A stretch of 64,000 bases of DNA from Caenimonas sedimenti. Lineage in GTDB: Bacteria > Pseudomonadota > Gammaproteobacteria > Burkholderiales > Burkholderiaceae_C. The stretch lies in contig NZ_VOBQ01000001.1 of NCBI RefSeq assembly GCF_007833165.1, forward strand, positions 1 to 64,000, in the 5' to 3' direction. Both the position numbers and the translations under genes were made by a program. The first letter of the stretch is position 1. Every line of letters begins with the position of its first letter. Under the pieces are notes generated by a model. The model was given only the letters and a program-made list of their open reading frames with translations. It was not told the DNA's origin and ran no database searches. This document shows positions 8,133-15,461 of this stretch, in pieces.

Positions 8133-9500
8133 TCAATCCGGCACCCCGTCCGTCCACGCGCGCACCTTGCCCGGATTTAGCAGGTTCAACGGGTCGAAGC
8201 GCCGCTTGATCTGGTGGCTGGCCGGCGGCAGCAACCCCCCGGCCTTGCCGTCCTCGACCACGAAGACGTGCGGATCGTTGATGCGCACGCCGTTGTCGCG
8301 ATGGATCTGCATGATCTCCTGCAGCCGTTCCTCGGTCGTGAACTTCACGATCTGCAGCGCCGTGCAGGTGACCAGGCCATCCATGTTGCGGATGAATTCG
8401 CAGTGCATCTGCACCTCGGGCGCGAGCAGCTTCTCCATGCGGCGCACCTGCTCCAGGTGCTGGCCGGCGATGAACGCGCTTTGCAGGTAGGTGATGGTCT
8501 TGTCCGTCTTGAAGGCCACCAGCGTCGTGTGGTTCCAGGTGTATTCCAGCAGCGTCCGGTTGGTCCGCGCGATCTCCTCGGCGGACTTGCTGTAGCTGAC
8601 CCAGCCGCGCCATTGCGCGGACAGCTCCAGCATGGCGGGTTCACTCTCGGGCGCGATGGCCAGCAGCACGGCGTGGCAGCCGGGGCGCAGATGCTCGGCC
8701 AACTGCTTCAGGTAGTCGGGCACAGGGGCGGCGAAAAACGCCACTTCGCGCTTGACGATGCCGGGCGCCAGCGCGACGGCGTTGCCGAACTCCAGCGCGT
8801 CGTCGAAACTGTCGAACACCACCAGGTGCTCCTGCCACGGCACCGCGGGCGCCAGGGCGAGCTCGAGCTCGAGCACCAGGCCGTTGGTGCCCCACATGTG
8901 GTGCATCATCAGCGCCTCGGGGCCGCGCAGCTCGACGATCTTCGGCTCTTCTTCGATCGTGATCGCCTTCACCCCCAGCACGTTGCCGCGCGCGCCCAGC
9001 GGGCCGTAGTTGATGGAACCGACGCCGCCGAAGCCGCCACCGAACAGGCCGCCCAGCGTGGCGCTGCGGTAGGTGGAGGGCATGCAGCGCAGCTCCATGC
9101 CGATCTCGTTCCGCGCTTCCTTTTCGAATTCCGACAGGCGCATGCCCGCCTGTGCCCGGCCGGCGCCATTGCGGGCCCAGAGGAACTGGTTGAAGCCGCT
9201 CATGTCCAGCACCACACCGCCCTGCAGCGGCACGGACTGTCCGTAGTTGCCCGTGCCGGTGCCACGGATGGTGATGGGCACGCGCAGGCGGGCGCACAGG
9301 CTGACCAGGCGCTTGATCTCGTCCTCATTGCGCGGACGCACGGCGCAGTCGGCGGTCTTGCCGGTCAACTGGCGCTTGAGTACCGGGCTGAACCAGGAAA
9401 AGTCCTGCGACAACCGGGCGATGCGGTTGGTGTCGGTGACCCAGTCGAGGTCCGGCAACGCGATCTGCAGTTGCTCGATGGGGTGGGTGGGGGCGTTCAT
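8133..9500 (-). CDS. FAD-binding oxidoreductase (VAO/PCMH family)
   Basis: Flavoprotein oxidase or dehydrogenase of the vanillyl-alcohol-oxidase/GlcD type (455 residues from the ATG at 9500). The FAD-binding PCMH half covers about residues 45-225, with TIRGTGTGNYGQSVPLQGG and LFGGGFGGVGSINYG as nucleotide/FAD contacts. The C-terminus has the usual FDPLNLLNPGKV. A TTG at 9506 overlaps the permease stop (TTGA) and could be used instead. It probably oxidises a pathway intermediate such as an amine or alcohol; the substrate cannot be read from sequence. Confidence 0.84.
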   Translation of the reverse strand: MNAPTHPIEQLQIALPDLDWVTDTNRIARLSQDFSWFSPVLKRQLTGKTADCAVRPRNEDEIKRLVSLCARLRVPITIRGTGTGNYGQSVPLQGGVVLDMSGFNQFLWARNGAGRAQAGMRLSEFEKEARNEIGMELRCMPSTYRSATLGGLFGGGFGGVGSINYGPLGARGNVLGVKAITIEEEPKIVELRGPEALMMHHMWGTNGLVLELELALAPAVPWQEHLVVFDSFDDALEFGNAVALAPGIVKREVAFFAAPVPDYLKQLAEHLRPGCHAVLLAIAPESEPAMLELSAQWRGWVSYSKSAEEIARTNRTLLEYTWNHTTLVAFKTDKTITYLQSAFIAGQHLEQVRRMEKLLAPEVQMHCEFIRNMDGLVTCTALQIVKFTTEERLQEIMQIHRDNGVRINDPHVFVVEDGKAGGLLPPASHQIKRRFDPLNLLNPGKVRAWTDGVPD

Positions 9501-9502
9501 CT

Positions 9503-10426
9503 TCAATCGCGGGAGAGTTCGCTCGCGTGCCAGGACCCGAGCGCAAGTTTCGACAACCAGGCCATCAGCACGAACAGCGCCACGCCCGTCAACGAGATCA
9601 GGAGCAGGGCAGCGAACATGCGGGGGATGTTCAGCTGGTAGCCGGCGAAGAGGATCTGGTAGGCCAGTCCGGTGCTGTTGCCGCCCGTGCCGGCGACGAA
9701 TTCCGCCACGACCGCCCCGATCAGCGCCAGCCCGCTCGAGATGCGCAGCCCGCCGAAGAAGTACGGCAGTGCGCTCGGGATGCGCAGGCGCAGCAGCGTT
9801 TGCGAGCGCGAAGCGCGGTTCATCGCGAAGTAGCTTTGCAGGTCAGGATCGATGCTGCGCAGGCCCAGCGTCGTGTTGGAGATGATGGGAAACAGTGCAA
9901 CCAGTGCGGCGCAGATCACCAGCGAGAGCGTCGGGTTCTTCACCCAGATGATGATCAGCGGCGCCACGGCCACGATGGGGGTCACCTGCAGCAGGACCGC
10001 ATAGGGGAAGAGCGCCGTCTCGATCTTCCGGCTCTGCACGAACAGGAAGGAGATCAGCACGCCCACCACCACGGCCATGCTGAACGACAGCAGCGTGATC
10101 TTCAGCGTGAACAGCAGCGCCATGCCGAGCATCTGCCAGTCGGTGAACAGCGTCTGCATCATGAGGATGGGCGACGGCACCAGGTAGGGCGGCAGCTTGA
10201 AGCCGGTGACGAGCCCCTGCCACGCCGTCAGCAGCACGATGGCCACGAGGACGGGGTAGAGGACCTTGTCGTAGTTGCGCCGCACCTTCTTGACTTCCTC
10301 CCTCCCCCTCTGGGGGAGGGCTGGGGTGGGGGCTTCGCGCGACGACACGTTCGTGCCACTCGGGAGCCCCCATCCCTGCCTTCCCCCAGAGGGGGAAGGA
10401 GAAACATCCGAAGGGACCGCGCTCAC
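9503..10426 (-). CDS. ABC transporter permease (SsuC/TauC type) with repeat-derived N-terminus
   Basis: Inner-membrane permease (307 residues) of the taurine/sulfonate/pyrimidine importer class. Six or so membrane segments run from about residue 55. The EAA-like cytoplasmic loop region AMNRASRSQTLLRLRIPSAL contacts the ATPase. It starts with GTG at 10426, overlapping the ATPase stop (GTGA). Residues about 8-45 are proline/serine/glycine-rich and are encoded by a palindromic repeat at 10298-10402. Normal homology begins near VRRNYDKVLYP. The repeat has therefore been absorbed in frame as a cytoplasmic extension. Confidence 0.86.
   Translation of the reverse strand: MSAVPSDVSPSPSGGRQGWGLPSGTNVSSREAPTPALPQRGREEVKKVRRNYDKVLYPVLVAIVLLTAWQGLVTGFKLPPYLVPSPILMMQTLFTDWQMLGMALLFTLKITLLSFSMAVVVGVLISFLFVQSRKIETALFPYAVLLQVTPIVAVAPLIIIWVKNPTLSLVICAALVALFPIISNTTLGLRSIDPDLQSYFAMNRASRSQTLLRLRIPSALPYFFGGLRISSGLALIGAVVAEFVAGTGGNSTGLAYQILFAGYQLNIPRMFAALLLISLTGVALFVLMAWLSKLALGSWHASELSRD
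10298..10402. repeat. Large inverted repeat inserted in permease gene start
   Basis: Two arms face each other: 10298-10333 (CTCCCTCCCCCTCTGGGGGA onward) and 10364-10402 (ending CCCCCAGAGGGGGAAGGAG). They flank about 30 bp of unrelated sequence. Each arm also folds on itself (CCCCCTCTGGGGG). The whole element lies inside the coding frame of the permease without breaking it. The layout looks like a small non-autonomous palindromic element. Confidence 0.75.
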
Positions 10427-11247
10427 GACACCACCTCTTCATCCGTCTCCAGGCTCGCCCGCAGCAGGCTGTCCTGCAGCCGCTTCGCATACTCCGCGAA
10501 GCGCGGCGTCACCATGAACTCCGGCTGGCGCGGATACGGCTCGTCGATCACAACCTCTTCCACGATCCGCCCCGGCCGTGCGGCCATCATCACCACGCGG
10601 TTCGAGAGGAACACCGCTTCATGGATCGAGTGCGTCACGAACATCACGGTCAGCTTCTTCTCGCGCCAGAGCTCCAGCAGGTCGGCGTCGAGCTTGTGCC
10701 GGGTGATCTCGTCCAGTGCCCCGAAGGGCTCGTCCATCAATAGCAGGTTGGGTTGCACGACCAGGCTGCGCGCGATGGACACGCGCATCTGCATGCCACC
10801 CGAAAGCGCGCGCGGCAGGGCCTTGGCGAACTTGGTCAGCCCCACGAGCGCCAGCGCATCGGCCACCCGGCCGTCGGCCTCGCTGCGTGGCACCTTGCTC
10901 AGGTCGAGTGGCAGCCGCACGTTGCTTTCCACGCTGGCCCACGGCATCAACGTCGGCGCCTGGAAGACGAACGCCATGCGCTTGCCGGACTCCTCGAGGC
11001 GCTGCACCGGCTTGCGCCACAGGGCGATGCGGCCGTCGGTGGGTTCCAGCAGCCCCGCGACCATCTTCAGCAGCGTGCTCTTGCCGCAACCCGACGGTCC
11101 CAGCAGGGTCACGAACTCGCCCTCCGCGATGGACAGGTCCACCGGCTGCAGCGCGACCGTCCCGTTGGGGTAGGTCTTGTGCGCCGACAGCACCTCGACG
11201 GCCGCCGGCGGGCGCCCCAGCGCCTGCGTGCTGAGCACGTCGTCCAT
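10423..11247 (-). CDS. ABC transporter ATP-binding protein (SsuB/TauB type)
   Basis: ATPase (274 residues) driving the importer encoded around it. Walker A is GPSGCGKST, the signature is LSGGMQMRVSIARSL, and Walker B is LLLMDEPFGALDE, followed by the switch histidine in VTHSIHEA. It is the only ATPase in the operon, although two receptor genes are present. The ATG at 11247 shares one base with the TGA of the upstream receptor (TGATG). Its stop overlaps the permease GTG. Confidence 0.92.
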   Translation of the reverse strand: MDDVLSTQALGRPPAAVEVLSAHKTYPNGTVALQPVDLSIAEGEFVTLLGPSGCGKSTLLKMVAGLLEPTDGRIALWRKPVQRLEESGKRMAFVFQAPTLMPWASVESNVRLPLDLSKVPRSEADGRVADALALVGLTKFAKALPRALSGGMQMRVSIARSLVVQPNLLLMDEPFGALDEITRHKLDADLLELWREKKLTVMFVTHSIHEAVFLSNRVVMMAARPGRIVEEVVIDEPYPRQPEFMVTPRFAEYAKRLQDSLLRASLETDEEVVS

Positions 11248-12230
11248 CAGGGCATCACCTTCAGGCCGTTGATGTAGTCCAGCCGGTACGCGTCGCCCAC
11301 CTTGACCTTGGCCGGGTCGATCAGCTTGTTGTCGACCAGGAAGGCGTAGTTGGCCTTGGTGCGCTCCGGATCGATGCTGCCGATGCCGTTCTTCGCCGCG
11401 CCACCGCCGGTGACGATGCCCATCTCCTTGAGCTTGGCAACGCTGTACGCCATCTGCTCGTCGGTCATGTTGGGGTTGTCCTTCTTGATCAGCGCGGCGG
11501 CGGGCGCCGGGTCGGCCAGGAACGACTTCCAGCCCTCCATCGTGCCCCTGACGAAGGCTTCCATCGCCTTCGGGCGGTCCTTCACGGTCTGTTCCATGCA
11601 GGAAATCGTGGTGCTGTACGACGGCCAGCCGTGGTCGGCGAACAGGAAAGTGTTGGCCTTCACCCCGGCCTTCTGCACGGCGAACGGCTCCGAGGTGAGG
11701 TAGCCCTGCTGCACCGTGTTCTTGTCCGCCACGAAGGGCTGGATGTTGAAGGTGTAGGGCTTGGTCTGGCTGTCGTCGAAGCCGTACTTGTTCTTCAGCC
11801 AGAGCCAGTAGCCCTGGCGCGCCGTGGTGGCGATGAGGATGGTCTTGCCCTTCATGTCCTCGAACTTCTTCACCTCCTCGTGCGCGATCAGCACCTGGGG
11901 GTCTTTCTGGAAGCTCGCGGCCAGCGTGACGACGGGCAGGCCGTTGCTGCGCTGGACCATGATCTGCAGGTCGCTGGAGCCCATCACGCAATCGGCCTGG
12001 CCGGCGCCCAGCATCTGGAAGATGTTGACCTGCGGGCCGCCCATCTTGATGGTGACGTCCAGGCCGTACTTCTTGTAGATGCCGGTGGCCACCGCCTGGT
12101 AGAAGCCGCCGTGCTCGGCCTGCGCATACCAGTTGGTCATGTAGGTGACCTTTTCCTGGGCCTGCGCCCCGGCGGCGCAGGCGAGGCCGCAGGCGGCGGC
12201 GAGGAAGGTGCGGGCAAGAGTCGATTTCAT
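11247..12230 (-). CDS. NMT1/SsuA-type ABC transporter substrate-binding protein (copy 1)
   Basis: Periplasmic receptor (327 residues) with a clear Sec signal ending AAGAQAQ. The NMT1/SsuA fold is visible from KVTYMTNWYAQAEHGGFYQA. It is related along its length to the receptor at 6620-7591, and both end in LKVMP. They differ in likely ligand-contact segments (VMGSSDLQIMVQR here, FFMGKDFQVLSAIE there). It lies directly before the ATPase gene and so is probably the original partner. The two copies may widen substrate range. Confidence 0.87.
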   Translation of the reverse strand: MKSTLARTFLAAACGLACAAGAQAQEKVTYMTNWYAQAEHGGFYQAVATGIYKKYGLDVTIKMGGPQVNIFQMLGAGQADCVMGSSDLQIMVQRSNGLPVVTLAASFQKDPQVLIAHEEVKKFEDMKGKTILIATTARQGYWLWLKNKYGFDDSQTKPYTFNIQPFVADKNTVQQGYLTSEPFAVQKAGVKANTFLFADHGWPSYSTTISCMEQTVKDRPKAMEAFVRGTMEGWKSFLADPAPAAALIKKDNPNMTDEQMAYSVAKLKEMGIVTGGGAAKNGIGSIDPERTKANYAFLVDNKLIDPAKVKVGDAYRLDYINGLKVMP

Positions 12231-12242
12231 GGGGAGCCTCTC

Positions 12243-13100
12243 TTAGGTCAGACTGGATTGGATGTGGCCGCGCTGGTGGCCGTGGCCCCAGGACGCGACG
12301 TCGCGCACGACCCACTGCATGTGGAACAGGTCGGTGATGGCCTGCACCCAGCTGTCGGACAGCGTGTCGAGGATGTCCAGGCCCTGTTCGCGGGTGGCGC
12401 CGTTGGGGTCGCCGATGACGCCGCTGGGGCCGAAGTCGCGGGCGGTCCAGGCGCAGGCCGGGCGGCCGTCGCCGGACAGCACCTTGGACGGGAACACGGG
12501 CGGGAAGTTGGCGACCGCGCGCTCCATGTGCACGGTGTCGGGGGCCAGCGCGAGCATCAGCGCGGTCTCGGAGTGGCCCGCATGCATCGCGAGACGCTTC
12601 TCCTGCTCGGAGATGTACTTGCCCGACGAGTTGGGCAGGCGCGACACGTGGTGCGGCACGATGACGAAGTCGCCGTGCCGCAGGCGCAGTTCGCGCGCCG
12701 CCATTTCCATCACCTGCGGCTGGCCGCCGTGGCCATTGGCCAGCACCAGCTTGCGGAAGCCCGCGCGGTAGACCGATTCGCCCACCTCCTGCACCATGTT
12801 CAGCAGCGTCGGGCCGGTGAGGGTCATGGTGCCCGGGAAGTGCAGGTGCTCGTCGGACTTGCCGTAGGTGATGGGCGCGAGGCCGAAAGCGCGGATCTCG
12901 GCCGGCAGCTTCTCGAGCGCCTTGCCCATCACGCCGGAAGAGATGACCGTGTCGACGCTGCAGGGCAGGTGCGGCCCGTGCTGCTCGATGGCGCCCACCG
13001 GCAGCACGATCACGGTGTTCTCGCGGTCGGGCAGTGCGTTGATCTCCGTCCAGCTCAGGTAGGGCAGGAAACGGTGCGGAGGGATGTAGCCGTGCATCAT
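12243..13100 (-). CDS. Creatininase family amidohydrolase
   Basis: Metal-dependent amidohydrolase (285 residues) of the creatininase fold, whose members open cyclic amides or cleave formamides. Metal and active-site motifs are visible: PVGAIEQHGPHLP with a following D (SVDT), LANGHGGQ, and MHAGHSETALML. I start at the first of two adjacent ATGs (13100); the frame extends to 13142 without a ribosome site. It sits second in the operon, 12 bp before the receptor gene. A ring-opening step on a cyclic amide (hydantoin- or creatinine-like) would fit the neighbours, but substrate is inferred only. Confidence 0.86.
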   Translation of the reverse strand: MMHGYIPPHRFLPYLSWTEINALPDRENTVIVLPVGAIEQHGPHLPCSVDTVISSGVMGKALEKLPAEIRAFGLAPITYGKSDEHLHFPGTMTLTGPTLLNMVQEVGESVYRAGFRKLVLANGHGGQPQVMEMAARELRLRHGDFVIVPHHVSRLPNSSGKYISEQEKRLAMHAGHSETALMLALAPDTVHMERAVANFPPVFPSKVLSGDGRPACAWTARDFGPSGVIGDPNGATREQGLDILDTLSDSWVQAITDLFHMQWVVRDVASWGHGHQRGHIQSSLT

Positions 13101-13110
13101 GGAAGTGCTT

Positions 13111-13698
13111 TCAAGCGAAACGGGCCATGGCCTGGCCGACATCGCGCATAAACCGGGCCAGCCGCGGCGGGGTCGCCACGTTCATGTGGTAATAAGCGTG
13201 GAAATCCGCCCGCGCGCGATTGCCGGTGAGACGGCGCAAATAGCGCGTGACGATGCGGCGCGGCGGATCGCCCATGTACCAGGCCATCCAGCGCGGCCGG
13301 CCGTAGGTGACCACCGCCGCGATGCGCTTGATGTGCGTGAGCATGGGCTTGACGTTGGCGGGATCGCTCAGGTCGAAGGCCACGCCCGGCATGAACATGC
13401 GGTCGAAGTAGCCCTTGAGCATGGCGGGCAGGCCGAAGGTCCAGGTCGGGAAGCAGAGCACCAGCGCATCCGCGCGGCGCAGCCGGTCGATATACGGCTG
13501 CAGCGGTTGCTGGTTGCGCGGCACGTCGTGGTAACCCAGGCGCTCTTCGCGCGACATCACCGGATTGAAACCTTCGGCGTAGAGATCGCAATCGTCCACC
13601 GTGTGGCCGGCGGCCAGCAGGTTCTTCACCACTTCCGCGTGCAGCGCGGCCGCGAAACTGGTCTCGACCGGGTGGCAATAGAGGACGAGGACGTGCAT
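13111..13698 (-). CDS. NAD(P)H dehydrogenase/quinone-reductase-like flavodoxin-fold protein
   Basis: Flavodoxin-fold FMN/FAD oxidoreductase (195 residues) of the NQO1/MdaB/KefF class. The N-terminal VLVLYCHPVETSF matches the phosphate-binding loop. LVLCFPTWTFGLPAMLKGYFDR is the family flavin-contact region (about residues 79-100). It is the first gene of the operon, 72 bp below the palindromic operator. It could recycle a quinoid product or supply electrons; whether it serves the Rieske oxygenases is unknown, since their usual reductases are of another family. Confidence 0.85.
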   Translation of the reverse strand: MHVLVLYCHPVETSFAAALHAEVVKNLLAAGHTVDDCDLYAEGFNPVMSREERLGYHDVPRNQQPLQPYIDRLRRADALVLCFPTWTFGLPAMLKGYFDRMFMPGVAFDLSDPANVKPMLTHIKRIAAVVTYGRPRWMAWYMGDPPRRIVTRYLRRLTGNRARADFHAYYHMNVATPPRLARFMRDVGQAMARFA

Positions 13699-13769
13699 GG
13701 TGCGTCCTCAGTGGCTGCGCACCGGAACGGCGCAGGCTGGCGGGCGATGGGGGAGCGGACGGTGCATCT

Positions 13770-13800
13770 TGACCAAACAATCTGATCGTTTGGTCAGATT
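13770..13800. promoter_or_regulatory. Nested palindromic operator upstream of catabolic operon
   Basis: Perfect 9-bp arms TGACCAAAC (13770-13778) and GTTTGGTCA (13788-13796) are separated by 9 bp. A second palindrome with arms AATCTGA (13779-13785) and TCAGATT (13794-13800) overlaps them. The site lies 72 bp before the first operon gene and 40 bp after the TetR gene. TGACCA/TGGTCA half-sites are those known for RutR, although the spacing here is wider. Confidence 0.75.
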
Positions 13801-13839
13801 CAGCAAGGGGCGTGCCAGCCCCTGCCTGCCGCCGGTGAA

Positions 13840-14484
13840 TCAGCGGGTCTTGCGGATCCCGCAGCCGCGCAGGATGAAGGCCGTCACCTCGCGCGTCAGG
13901 GCTTCGCGTTCCGGCGTCCAGCCGGCCTGTCCGGGCTTGCGCAGCTGCTGCACCTGCAGCGCGGAGTCGGCGTAGAACTGGGTCGTCGCCCAGATGCCCA
14001 TCAGCAGCACGTGGGCGTCGACCGGCTCGATCAGCCCGCGCGCGATCCAGCCGTTGATCACCGCGACCTTCTCGCGCGTCTTCTTGCGCGCGTCCGGCCA
14101 GAAGCGCTCGAGGTTGCGGCCGCCGTCCAGGACCTCGCGCGTGAAGATGCGCGAGATCTCCGGCTTGTCGAAAGCCAGCTGCAGCTTGGCGCGGATGTAC
14201 TCGCCCAGCACCTTCGCCGGGTCATTGGAGGCGGCATCGAACATGCCCTTCCAGTCGGCCACCACGGACATCAGGAGCTCCTGGTAAAGCTCCTCCTTGC
14301 CCGAGATGTAGTAGTGCAGCTGCGGCTTGGTGAGGCCGGCGCGCTCGGCGATGGCCTGGGTCGACGTGCCCTTCAGGCCGTGCTGGCTGAATTCCGCGAT
14401 GGCGGCCGCGCGGATCGCGGCCAGCACCCGTTCGCGGTTCTGGCGCGCGCTGGTGCGGGGGCGGTCGGTTTCAGGCTGCGTCAT
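13840..14484 (-). CDS. TetR family regulator, RutR-like
   Basis: Probable local regulator of the downstream operon (214 residues). The N-terminal helix-turn-helix is GTSTQAIAERAGLTKPQLHY (about residues 38-58). The C-terminal half resembles RutR, the uracil/thymine-sensing repressor of pyrimidine use (PEISRIFTREVLDGG, then LIEPVDAHVLLMGIWATTQFY). The ATG at 14484 gives a normal TetR length; the longer open frame upstream overlaps fdhD in antisense. It reads toward the operon and ends 40 bp before the nested palindrome. The RutR resemblance supports a nitrogen-ring ligand. Confidence 0.87.
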   Translation of the reverse strand: MTQPETDRPRTSARQNRERVLAAIRAAAIAEFSQHGLKGTSTQAIAERAGLTKPQLHYYISGKEELYQELLMSVVADWKGMFDAASNDPAKVLGEYIRAKLQLAFDKPEISRIFTREVLDGGRNLERFWPDARKKTREKVAVINGWIARGLIEPVDAHVLLMGIWATTQFYADSALQVQQLRKPGQAGWTPEREALTREVTAFILRGCGIRKTR

Positions 14485-14541
14485 CGTGGTGGGCGGGCAC
14501 GGGGAGCATATCCCACGCACCATTTGCGGTAGCCTCTTGCC

Positions 14542-15396
14542 ATGGCCACTCCCTTCCTCACCGCCGCGCACGCGCCCCTGACGCGCACGGTCGAAGTCGT
14601 CAATCCGCAAGGCGAGCGCGAGACCGTCTCGATCCCCGCGGAGCGCGCGCTCACCGTCTACGTGGACAAGCGCGAACTGGTGACCTTGATGACGCTGGGG
14701 GCGCACCCCGAATGGCTGGTGCTGGGTTACCTGCGCAACCAGCGGTTGGTGCGCTCGCTGGACGAGGTGGAGTCCGTCACCGTCGACTGGGACGTCGGCT
14801 CCGCCGCCGTCAAGACCCGCGCCGGCATCGAGGACATCGAGGAGCGCACCGCCTCGCGCATCGTCACCACCGGCTGCGGCCAGGGCAGCGTCTTCGGCGG
14901 GATCCTGGATGAACTCGATGCGTTGGCGCTGCCCGACGCGACGCTCACGCAGGCGCAGCTCTATGGCATCGTCAACGCGATCCGGCTGAAGGAGAGCACG
15001 TACAAGTCCGCCGGTTCGGTGCACGCCTGCGCCCTGTTCCGGGGCGAGGAGCTGCTGCTCTTTGTCGAGGACGTCGGGCGCCACAACGCCATCGACACCA
15101 TCGCCGGCTGGATGTGGCTGCAGGACAGCGCCATGGAGGGTGGCGACAAGGTGTTCTACACCACGGGGCGGCTCACCAGCGAGATGGTCATGAAGTCGGC
15201 GCAGATGGGGGTGCCCATCGTGGTTTCGCGCAGCGGCATCACGCAGATGGGGTTCGAGCTGGCGGAGCGCGTGGGCCTGTGCACGATCGGCCGCGCGACG
15301 GGCAGGCACTTCCTTTGTTACACCGGTGTGACGAGGCTGCAGCTCCAGCCGGAGCTGGCGGGCACCAAACCGGAGCGGCCCGCGGCGTCACGCTGA
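14542..15396 (+). CDS. fdhD: Formate dehydrogenase accessory sulfurtransferase FdhD
   Basis: Protein of 284 residues that transfers sulfur to the molybdenum/tungsten cofactor of formate dehydrogenases. Family signatures are GYLRNQRLV, SAGSVHACALF, EDVGRHNAIDT and YTTGRLTSEMVMKSAQMG. In E. coli FdhD two cysteines in a CxxC loop carry sulfur. Here the loop is GCGQGS (Cys112, glycine at 115), so only the first cysteine is present. No formate dehydrogenase subunit gene is in the window. It is divergent from the TetR gene across 57 bp. Confidence 0.92.
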   Translation: MATPFLTAAHAPLTRTVEVVNPQGERETVSIPAERALTVYVDKRELVTLMTLGAHPEWLVLGYLRNQRLVRSLDEVESVTVDWDVGSAAVKTRAGIEDIEERTASRIVTTGCGQGSVFGGILDELDALALPDATLTQAQLYGIVNAIRLKESTYKSAGSVHACALFRGEELLLFVEDVGRHNAIDTIAGWMWLQDSAMEGGDKVFYTTGRLTSEMVMKSAQMGVPIVVSRSGITQMGFELAERVGLCTIGRATGRHFLCYTGVTRLQLQPELAGTKPERPAASR

Positions 15397-15461
15397 CTTT
15401 CGTCACGCTTCGTCCGTTTCATGCAAGACGGGCGCGAACGCAGCACGTAGACTTTCGCCAA

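Noticed and set aside
3063..13698. Assignment of the operon as a classical rut uracil pathway
   Set aside because: RutA, RutB, RutD, RutE/F and RutG equivalents are absent; only RidA and the TetR protein resemble Rut components.
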